A DNA stretch of 64,000 nucleotides from JAEUPI01 sp963814435 (GTDB taxonomy: Bacteria > Pseudomonadota > Gammaproteobacteria > Burkholderiales > Burkholderiaceae_C), in the NCBI GenBank assembly GCA_963814435.1, contig CAWFCV010000010.1:186001-250000 (forward strand). The letters run 5' to 3'. Of this stretch, positions 51,942-60,471 are shown in pieces. A program made the translations under genes and the position numbers. The notes under the pieces are model-generated. The model searched no databases. It had not been told where the DNA came from and worked only from the letters and a program-made list of their open reading frames with translations. Each line of letters opens with the position of its first letter. Positions within the stretch are counted from its first letter, which is position 1.

Positions 51942-52135
51942 TCAGCGGTAGCGAGCGGACTCGCTTGCCAGTGGCGCGCGAGACCGCGTTGCACACCGCA
52001 GGCCCCACAGACGGAAATCCCGCAGCCGTACTTGGTCCCGGGCAGGCCGAGGTGGTCGCGCAGGACCCACAGCAGCGGCATCTCGGGCTCGACGTCGACG
52101 CGGTGGGCGCGTCCGTTCACTGTGAGTTCCAGCAT
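51942..52135 (-). pseudogene. 5' remnant of a 2Fe-2S binding subunit (isoquinoline 1-oxidoreductase alpha type)
   Basis: The ATG at 52135 has a good Shine-Dalgarno (AAGGAG, 10 bases upstream) and encodes MLELTVNGRAHRVDVEPEMP then LLWVLRDHLGLPGTKYGCGI and SVCGAC. This is the N-terminal [2Fe-2S] domain of small subunits of molybdenum hydroxylases, with three of its cysteines. After CGAC the expected sequence with the fourth cysteine is missing in every frame. What follows (GVQRGLARHWQASP) is unrelated. In another frame VSRATGKRVRSLPLKR faintly recalls the next family segment. No large molybdopterin subunit gene is nearby. I read it as a truncated gene. Confidence 0.65.
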
Positions 52136-52353
52136 GCGCGTCTCCTTCGGTGCTCAACAGTGTGTGCGTCTGCGATCGCGGAAGCGCGGCGAGGAACAAC
52201 CGACGATCAGGATGTCCCGCCCCTGATACCTTGTCTCCGGCAGACCACCGCCTCACCTGGCGCGTCAGTCGATCACGGATTGCGAATCAGGCGTTGCGCA
52301 AACTCAGATTCCGGTCGCATCGGTGACTGGCGGAACCCGCTGACGGGATTCAT

Positions 52354-52467
52354 ATGCATGACACGGAGGACGCGCACGTCTTGCTTCAAGGTCGGGCGCA
52401 ATACCAAGTCGGCGAGAAGACGTTCACCATTCAGGCGCCTTACGTGGCAAAGGTGCCTGCCGGCTGA
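52354..52467 (+). pseudogene. Fragment of a cupin-domain gene
   Basis: A 37-residue frame reads MHDTEDAHVLLQGRAQYQVG then EKTFTIQAPYVAKVPAG and a stop. The pattern V-L-x-G-x-A-x-Y-x-V-G-x-x-x-F-x-x-x-A-P-x-x-x-x-V-P-A-G is the cupin motif 1 to 2 core, but the proteins are normally over 100 residues and continue with V-P-H after P-A-G. No continuation is seen in other frames downstream. It is either a truncated gene or a tiny relic, and expression is doubtful. Confidence 0.45.
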
Positions 52468-52786
52468 CCTGGCGCGCCGCGTCGGTAGGAAGCGGTGGCA
52501 CAGTCGCTATGGCTCGTTGAGCGCGTCGGAGTGCGGCGTGAATTTGCCGCACGTTTGACGACGCTCCCTCAAGTTCGCGGAGTGCCGCGCCGATATCGAT
52601 ACGGGGCTTCGCGCGCGCCAATTTGTCACGCGATCGAGCCGCGGCAAATCACCGGCACAACACCACGACCGCCATGACACCGGCGTTCACAGCTGCGTAC
52701 TCCCTTTAACAATCGCACACATCGAAGTCGCGGTGGCATACAGCCCCACGACAGTGAATGCCAAGCGAACCCAGGGAGTGCAAAAC
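52468..52786. other. Gene-poor interval before the first S8 protease gene
   Basis: No convincing gene is seen on either strand. A 65-codon minus-strand frame (52424-52621) has no recognisable features. The last 50 bases before the protease gene carry the likely promoter and a GGGAG ribosome-binding site at about 52773. Together with the two remnants at 51942-52467 this makes about 1 kb of decayed or non-coding sequence, unlike the dense packing elsewhere. Confidence 0.5.
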
Positions 52787-55098
52787 ATGGCCTCGATCCC
52801 CAACCAGTTCATCGTCCTGATCGAGCGGTGCATCAGCCTGCGCACATGGGGCCTCGGCCTGGCGTCGCTGGCGCTGGTGGCCGGCTTGCTCGGATTCAAG
52901 GTCGCCCATGCGCAGACCGCGTCGAGCAAGATCGCCGCCGACCTGCAGCAGGTCATCGCCGCGCCGACCACGCCCACAGCTGAGCTGGGCCAAGGACGTC
53001 AACGGCATGCGCCACGTCAAGGCGCTGGTCGTCAGCAACAGCACCGACCCCGACCTGGTGGCGCTGCGCGCCGCCGTGCTGGCCAACGGCGGCTCGGTCT
53101 ACATGCGCTACGTGTCGGTGGCCGCGCTGTCGGTGATGCTGCCGGCCAACCAGGTGGCGGCGATCGCCGCGCGCAGCGACGTGCAGGGCATCTCGCCGAA
53201 CCGCCTGACCGCGCGCACCGCCAGCCTGCTGGAATACGCCACCGGCGCGTGACCTCCAACGTGCGCACACGGCAGCGCCACGCTACACCGGGCTGGACGG
53301 CACCGGCATGCGGCATCGCGGTGCTCGACTCGGGCATCGAGGAGTTCCACACCAACACCTTCGGCCGTCCGACGGCAAGACCACGCGCGTCAAGACGGCG
53401 GTGGACTTCCAGAGGGTCGGCGACGCCACCGCCGCTCGGCGTGAAGGACTGGACGCGCCGGCATCGACGCCTCGGCCTCGCTGTACCCGGGCAGCACGAC
53501 GATGGCCGACTACGAGACGAAGATCGACTACGCTGGCGCATCAACCGGCCCGACCTGTACGGCCACGGCACGCATGTGGCCAGCGGTCGCCGCCGGCCGC
53601 GGCGCCTACCAGGCCATCGACTCGACCGGCGTCGCGCCCAACGCCAACCTCTACGACGTGCAAGGTGCTCGACGCCAACGGCGTCGGCCAGCTCAGCGAC
53701 GTGCTGGCCGCCATCGACTGGGTGATCTACCACGCCAAGGAATACAACATCCGCGTGATGAACCTGAGCCTGGCCGCGGACTCGACCGAGACCTGGCTGA
53801 CCGACCCGCTGTGCCGCGCCGTGCGCAGCGCCGCGGCCGCCGGCATCACGGTGGTGGTGGCGGCCGGCAACTTCGGCCAGAACGCCAGCGGCGCCGAGCG
53901 CTTCGGCACCATCAGCTCGCCCGGCAACGACCCGAGCGTGATCACCGTCGGCTCGGCCAACACCAAGGGCACGGCCGCGCGCAGCGACGACACCGATCAA
54001 CCTGTTCAGCTCGCGCGGCCCGACGCGCGGCTCGTACATCGACGCCGGCGGCGTGCGCCGCATCGACAACCTGCTCAAGCCCGACCTGGTGGCCCCGGCA
54101 ACAAGGTCGTCGGCGCGCGTGGCCACCGACAAGGCCGGCGCCGGCGGCTCGTGGAACTACCTGGCCAAGACCTACGGCGTGCTGTCCAGCGCCCTACGGC
54201 GGCAGCAGCCAGAACGGCAAGGTCGCGCTGATGAACCTGAGCGGCACCTCGATCGCCGCCCCGGCCGTGGCCGGCACGGTGGCGCTGATGCTGCAGGCCA
54301 ACCCCGGGCCTGACGCCGCCGCTGATCAAGGCCATCCTGCAGTACATCGGCGCAGCCGATCGCCGGCGCCAACCTGCTGCAGCAGGGCGCGGGCCTGCTC
54401 AACGTCGACGGCGCGGTGCAAGCTGGCGCAAGGCGCTGCGCACCGACATCGCCAGCGCCGTCGACGCCGGCACGCTGGCTCCCGGGCGCCAACCTGCTGG
54501 CCACGCGGCAAGACCATGCCCGCGGCGACCTCGACGCTGAACGGCCAGACCTTCAACTGGAGCCGCATCGTCTCGCCGGCGGCCGCCAGATCGTCAGCGG
54601 CACGCCCTGTTCACCAAGTACCAGCCGATGTGGGATCCGCGCGTGGTCTGGGGCGGCGCAAGGTGGCGCGCGCAGCACCGTGAGCTACTGGCCCGCGGCG
54701 ACCGGCGTGCCGGCCAACACCTTCGTCAAGTCGATCGTCGCAGCGCCGGCGCCGAACCAGTCGCTGCTGACCGCCGGCGTGGTCAACGCCACCTCGCTGG
54801 CCGGCGTCAGCTCGAAGACCGGCAAGACCGGCACCTTCATCCCCACCGCCACGCTCAGCGGCTGGCTCGTCTCGCGGCAGCGGCATCATCCTCAGCGAAG
54901 GGATCATCCTCAGCGAAGGGATCATCCTCAGCGAAGGCATCATCCTCAGCGAAGGGATCATCCTCAGCGAGGGGATCATCCTCAGCGAAGGGATCATCCT
55001 CAGCGAAGGCATCATCCTCAGCGAAGGGATCATCCTCAGCGAGAGCGGCCAGACCGGCGGCACGCAGAACGACGCCAGCCTGCTCGGCGAGCCCTGAG
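52787..55098 (+). CDS. Exported subtilisin-like S8 protease A with hexapeptide repeat tail (many indels)
   Basis: ATG 52787 encodes a signal peptide (about residues 18-43; LGLASLALVAGLLGFKVAHA). An inhibitor-I9-like propeptide follows (WAKDVNGMRHVKALVVSNST, then LPANQVAAIAARSDVQGISP). The S8 catalytic domain has Asp in GIAVLDSGIEEF (about 53325), His in LYGHGTHVA (about 53564) and Ser in NLSGTSIAAPAVAGTVAL (about 54245). At least ten frame breaks lie between 52980 and 54895, so the protein is a composite of frames. The C-terminal part ends in nine GIILSE repeats and SGQTGGTQNDASLLGEP. It probably acts in the periplasm, outside the cell, or on the surface. It is a paralogue of the protease at 57924 and precedes a c-di-GMP gene. 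Confidence 0.8.
54882..55043 (+). repeat. 18-bp coding tandem repeat, nine units (GIILSE)
   Basis: Nine units of 18 bp, GG(C/G)ATCATCCTCAGCGA(A/G), encode G-I-I-L-S-E at the C-terminus of protease A. Units differ only in the last base of the Gly and Glu codons. Units 4-5 and 8-9 repeat the same pair of variants, so a 72-bp block (four units) appears to have been copied. The frame is chosen by analogy with the GFLLTE array of protease B and because it leads to a proper stop at 55098. It requires one base correction just upstream. Confidence 0.88.
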
Positions 55099-55175
55099 CC
55101 GTGGCACCGGCACCGGCGCCGGGCCACTGCCGCGCTCAAGCGCGCCGAGGCCCGGCCGAGAACCGCTGAGGACCC

Positions 55176-57810
55176 ATGAGACCCCACCGACGAGCCCCGA
55201 GGCTCCCGCGCGCCCGACCCCGCCCTGGGCGTGGCTGCATCAGTCGCTGATGCCGGACTACAACCGCAAGGCCACGGCGTACTGGTGGACGGTGGTGTTG
55301 CTCGGCCTGGCGGCCGTGGCGCATTCGGCCGTCAGCGTGGCGATGCTGCCGCTGGTGGCGCTGGCGCAGGTGCTGGCCGGCATGGCGATCGCGATGGCCG
55401 CCGGCTTCTTCCCGGTGCGCATCGGGCGCTCGAAGAGCTCGTTCGCGGCGGGCGAGGTCTTCATCTTCCTGCTGCTGCTGATGCACGGCCCGGCGGCGGC
55501 GACGCTGGCCGCCGGCGCGCGAGACGATGGTGGGCGCGCTGCGCACGCTCCAAGCGCTGGACCAGCCGCATCGCCAGCCCGACGCTGTCGGCGCTGGCCA
55601 TGTTCTGCTGCGGCTCGCTGCTGCACGCGATGCTTGCTGTGGCTGCAGCACCGGGGCCTGACCAACGCCGGCCTGACGGTGGTCGCGGCGATGCTGTTCT
55701 CGCTGCTGTACTTCAGCGCCAACGGCATGCTGGTGTCGACCATCCTGCGGCTCAAGCGCGACGAGCGGCCGCAGCTCGCCGACATGCTGGGCGTCTTCGG
55801 CTGGGTCGGCATCGCCTTCGCCGGCAGCGGCGCGGTCGCGGCGCTGCTGTTCATCACCTACCAGCAGGCCGGGTTCGGCGTGCTGGCGGCGGTGGTGCCG
55901 ATCATGGCCACGCTGCTGGCCACGCTGCACTACTACAACCGGCAGCAGGAGGCCAACGAAGCGATGCGCCTGGCCGCCGAAGAGGCCGCCGCGCGCGAGG
56001 CCGAGGCGGCCGCCCGCGCCGCCGCGCGCGAGGCCGAGGTCGCCGCGCAGCACCTGCAGCAGCTGCAGGAAAGCGAACGGCGCTTCCACAGCGCCTTCAC
56101 GCACGCGTCGATCGGCATGGCGCTGCTGTCCTTCGACGGGCGCATCCTGCAGGCCAACGACGCCCTGCGCGAACTGCTGGGGGTCGACGACGCGGGCCTG
56201 CTCGAGCGCGCCTTCCAGCGGCTTCGTCGTCGAAGCCGACCACGACGCGCTCGAGGCCGCAGCTGGCGCTGGTGACCGAGCCAGGCTTCGAGGACTTCTC
56301 GGTCGAGCTCCGCTGCCGCGACGCCGGCAAAGCCGAGGTCTGGGTTTCGCTGCACGGCAGCATCTTCACCGAGCCCGGCTCCACCGCGCCGTGCCTGATC
56401 CTGCAGGCGCACGACATCAGCGCCCGCCGCAAGGCCGAAGCCGGGCTGCACCACATCGCGTTCCACGACAGCCTCACCGGCCTGCCCAACCGGCGCCGCT
56501 TCGGCGACCTGCTGGCGCAGGCGGTGCAGGCTGCGCGCACCGACCGCCGGCAAGGCTTCGCGGTGATGTTCATCGACTTCGACCGCTTCAAGCTCATCAA
56601 CGACAGCCTGGGCCATGCCGCGGGCGACGAGTTCCTCGTCGGCGTGGCGCAGCGCGTGCGCGACACTGTGCGCCCCGGCGACGTGGTGGCACGCCTGGGC
56701 GGCGACGAGTTCGCGGTGCTGCTGCACCACGTCGAGCACGAGGCCGGCGTGATCACGCTGGCCGAGCGGCTGCTGAAGACCCTGCGCCAGCCCCTGGTCG
56801 TGGCCGGATCGGCGTTGACCTCGAGCGCCAGCATCGGCATCACCACCAGCGCGATCGGCTACGAGCGCCCGGAAGACGTGCTGCGCGACGCCGACATCGC
56901 GATGTACCGCGCCAAGGCCGCCGGCAAGGACCGCTACGCGCTGTTCGACGCCGCGCTGCACACCGAAGTGACCCGCCGCGTGCAACTCGAGGCTGACCTG
57001 CGGCGGGCCATCGCCGAAGGGCGAGCTCTCGCTGGTCTACCAGCCGCTGTACGAGCTGCGCGAGCGCGCGGCTGATCGGCTTCGAGGCGCTCGCGCGCTG
57101 GATGCACCCCGAGCTGGGCGCCATCGGCCCGGACGTGTTCATCCCGATCGCCGAGGAGACCGGCCTGATCGTGCAGCTCACCGATTTCGTGCTGCGCACC
57201 GCCTGCGGCGACCTGAAGCAGTGGCAGCTGTCGGACCCCGCCTACGCCGGCCTGACGATGAACGTCAACATCTCGGGCAAGGACATCGCGCACAGCGGCC
57301 TGGTGGCGCGCATCACGCGCGCCCTGGTGGCGGCGCGGCTGGAGCCGCAGCACCTGAGTCATCGAGCTGACCGAGAACATCCTGATGGACCAGCTGAAGG
57401 TCGCGCTGCCGCTGCTGGAGGACCTGCGCACCCTGGGCGTCGGCTTGAGCGTGGACGACTTCGGCACCGGCTACTCGTCGCTGGCGCACCTGTCCAGCCT
57501 GCCCGTGGACAGCCTGAAGATCGATCGCTCCTTCATCCGCAACATGCGCTCGGGGTCCAAGGAGGCGGCGGTGGTGCGCGCGGTGGTCACACCTCGGGCA
57601 CTCCCTGCACAAGCGAGTCGTGGCCGAAGGCATCGAGACCGCGCAGCAGTACGAGCAGTTGCGCGACATGGGTTGCCAGGCCGGACAGGGCTACCACCTG
57701 TCTCGCCCGCTGACGGCGTTGGCGGTCGTCGCGATGCTGGAGGGCGCGCTGGGCACGTTGGCCCCGGCAGCCTCGCGCCTACTTTCGGGGTGGCCAATGC
57801 CCTGCACTGA
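55176..57810 (+). CDS. Membrane PAS-GGDEF-EAL protein A (many indels)
   Basis: A c-di-GMP synthesis/degradation protein. The N-terminal helical sensor domain (WWTVVLLGLAAVAHSAVSVA, then AGEVFIFLLLLMHGPAAATL) has about eight predicted helices. An Ala/Glu-rich coiled coil (about 55970-56060) follows, then PAS (SERRFHSAFTHASIGMALLS). The GGDEF domain is intact (DSLTGLPNRRRF; VARLGGDEFAVLL), as is EAL (GFEALARWMHP, IELTENIL, SVDDFGTGYSSLAHL, VVAEGIET). Breaks lie near 55516, 55640, 56220, 57020, 57065, 57360 and 57595. The start is uncertain: ATG 55176 with a one-base correction, or ATG 55252 (MPDYNRKAT). The 3' end is likewise uncertain; TGA at 57808-57810 is the first plausible stop. Confidence 0.82.
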
Positions 57811-57923
57811 GCGTTCGGCGCAGGCGTGCCACCGGCGCTGCATTGCGCGCAGCTCCGGGGCGCTGCCTCTGGCTCAGGCGCTCATGAGCCCCGCCAGCCA
57901 GGTTTCTTTCGTCGAGGCCTCAC

Positions 57924-60314
57924 ATGACCCTGCTCACACCCTCCTGGACCCTCTTCACGCGCCGCGCGCTGCTGCGCGGCCTGGCCCGCGCGGCCACGCT
58001 GACGGCACTCTCGGCGTCGCTGTTCAGCGGCGCCGCTCAAGCGCAAAGCGCGTCTTCGCCCAAGATCTCGGCCGACCTGGGTGCGGCGCTGGCCGCTCCA
58101 GCCGGCAGCACGCCGAGCGTCACCTGGGCCAAGAACCTCGAACGGCGTGCTGCACGTCAAGGTGCTGATCAACGCCAGCAGCACCGACGCCGACACTCGC
58201 CTCGCTGCGCCAGGACATCCTCGCCCGCGGCGGCTCGGTGACCTACAACTACCTGTCGGTGCGCGCGCTGTCGGCCATGATGCCGGCGGCCGCCGTGCCG
58301 GCCATCGCCGCACGCACCGACGTGCTGGGCATCGCGCCGAACCGCGCGGTGTCGCGGCACGCCACGAAGGCGGCGCAGGATCCACCGCGACGCAGCGATC
58401 CAGTGGCCGCATCGGCCGGCCGTCCCGGGCCTGGACGGCGCGGGCGTGGGCATCGCCATCCTCGACACCGGCATCGACTGGAAGCACCAGGACCTGCAAG
58501 GGTGCCGACGGCGTCTCGCGCGTGCGAGCGGTGGTCGACATTCCGGGCGTCATGAAGTCGCTGGGCGCCAACAGCTGGACCAAGGGGGTCGACTACACGC
58601 CGTCGACCAAGTCCACGCTGGACGGCACCCAGTTCAACGAAGACCGACACGAGCAACCTGCCCTCGGGCGGCAAGTCCGACCCCTACGGCCACGGCACCC
58701 ACGTGGCCTCGGTGGCCGCCGGCAACAACGCCGCGGGCGCCTACCGCGGCGCGGCGCCGGCGGCCGACCTGTACGACGTGCGCGTGCTCGACGAGCGCGG
58801 CGTGGGCAACATGGCCGACGTGCTGGCCGGCATCGACTGGGTGATCCAGCGCGCCCGGCTGGCCAACATCCGCGTCATGAACCTGAGCCTGGGCGCGGCG
58901 TCCACCGACTCGTTCCTGGCCGACCCGCTGGCGCGCGCCGTGCGCAGCGCCACCGCGGCCGGCATCGTGGTCGTGGCCGCGGCCGGCAACGCGGGCAAGA
59001 ACGCCGCCGGGCAGAAGGTCTACGGCACCGTGTCGTCGCCGGGGCACGAGCCTTCGGCGATCACGGTCGGTGCGCTCAACGCCTTCGGCACCGCCACGCC
59101 CGCCGACGACGCAGTCAACGGCTTCAGCTCGCGCGGCCCCACCCGCGGCAGCTTCGCGCTTGCCAGCGGCAAGCGCTGGATCGACAACCTCGTCAAGCCC
59201 GACCTGGTGGCACCGGGCAACCGCATGGTGGGTGCGGCGGCCACCGTCACGACCGACACGCGTGCCGGCGTGGAACGCGTTGCTCGCCACCTACCCGCAA
59301 CTGCTGCAGACGCCGGGCACCGCGCCGGGCTCGCGCACGGCGCTGATGCAACTCAGCGGCACCTCGGTGGCCGCGCCCGCCGTGGCCGGCGCCGCGGCGC
59401 TGCTGCTGCAGGCCAACCCCGGGCTGACGCCGCCGCTGGTGAAGGCCATCCTGCAATACAGCGCGCTGCCGCTGGCGCAGGGCAGCCTGCTCGAGCAGGG
59501 CACCGGCGCGCTGAACGTCGAGGGCGCCGTGCGCCTGGCGCAGGCGCTGCGCACCGACCTGGGCAGCGCGCTCGCGGCCGGCACGCTGAAGGCCGGCGAC
59601 AACCTGCTGGCCAGCCGGCCAGGTGCTGCCGACGCCGGCGACGCGTGCAGGACGGCGTGTCCTTGCCCTGGAGCCGCATGGTGCTGGCCGGCGGCACGCG
59701 CCTGGTCGGCGGCGACGCGCTGTTCACGCGCTGGCAGCCGATCTACGACCCGGGCCTGATGTGGGCGCGCGAGGTGGTGACGCGCAGCACCGTGACCTAC
59801 CAGGTGGTCAAGGGCGTGGCCGCCAACACGGTGCCGGGCGCCATCGTCGAGACCAACGCCGCCCCGCAGACTCTGCTGACCGCCGGCGTGCGCCTGCTGG
59901 ATGCCATGGCGCCGCAGCGCGCAGGGCGCCTCGAGCACGCTGATGGCGCCGCTGACCACGCTGGCCGCCCGCGCCGCTGGCGGCGCGGGCATCAACCTGC
60001 AGCTGGGCTTCAGTGGTGGCAACGGGCAGGTGAGCGGCGAAGGCGTCCCACTGAGCCAAGGATTCCTGCTGACCGAGGGTTTTCTCCTGACCGAAGGTTT
60101 CCTGCTCACGGAAGGCTTCCTGTTGACCGAGGGCTTTCTGCTGACGGAGGGCTTCCTGCTGACCGAAGGCTTCCTGCTGACCGAGGGCTTCCTGCTGACC
60201 GAAGGCTTCCTGCTGACCGAGGGCTTCCTGCTCACGGAATCGCTGACCGACCCGGCCGCGTCGTCGGACCGGTCCTTCCTCGGCCGAGTAGTCCGCATCC
60301 CGTGCCGCCGATGA
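57924..60314 (+). CDS. Exported subtilisin-like S8 protease B with hexapeptide repeat tail (many indels)
   Basis: ATG 57924 encodes a Tat-like signal peptide with a twin arginine (FTRRALLRGLARAATLTALS then GAAQAQS). A propeptide (VLHVKVLINASSTDADL; VPAIAARTDVLGIAPNRAVS) precedes the S8 catalytic domain. That domain has Asp in GIAILDTGIDWKHQDL (about 58470), His in PYGHGTHVASVAAG (about 58692), and Ser in LSGTSVAAPAVAGAAALLL (about 59362). All three catalytic residues are present. Breaks lie near 58140, 58200, 58380, 58500, 58640, 59275, 59625 and 59915. The C-terminus has ten GFLLTE repeats, then SLTDPAASSDRSFLGR. It is clearly homologous to protease A across the propeptide and catalytic domain. 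The predicted signal differs (Tat-like versus Sec-like). Confidence 0.83.
60060..60239 (+). repeat. 18-bp coding tandem repeat, ten units (GFLLTE)
   Basis: Ten units of 18 bp encode G-F-L-L-T-E at the C-terminus of protease B, preceded by one degenerate unit (GVPLSQ). Synonymous third positions vary more than in the GIILSE array, so the protein pattern is conserved while the DNA has drifted. The register and spacing match those of protease A. Confidence 0.93.
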
Positions 60315-60471
60315 GCCGAATCCCGTCCGTGCGTGGCCGATTTTCGCGCCACGCGCCAGGCCGTGGGCAAGCCGGGCTCAAGCTCGGGCACCGCACGGCC
60401 GATGACCCAGAGGCATCGCACGTGCGGCCGCTGGGGTGCCCATTGCCGCGTGCATGCACCCTGAAGCCCGC

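Noticed and set aside
52424..52621. 65-codon minus-strand ORF rich in Arg and Ala
   Set aside because: No ribosome-binding site or recognisable motif, and it overlaps the cupin relic on the other strand.
54840..55180. Frames of the first repeat array encoding SSSAKG or HPQRRD repeats
   Set aside because: The frame giving GIILSE ends in a proper stop at 55098 and matches the GFLLTE pattern of the paralogue. The others arise from the same 18-bp period read out of frame.
54882..60239. 18-bp arrays as possible CRISPR or regulatory direct repeats
   Set aside because: Units are contiguous with no spacers, 18 bp long, and multiples of three in coding frames of exported proteases.
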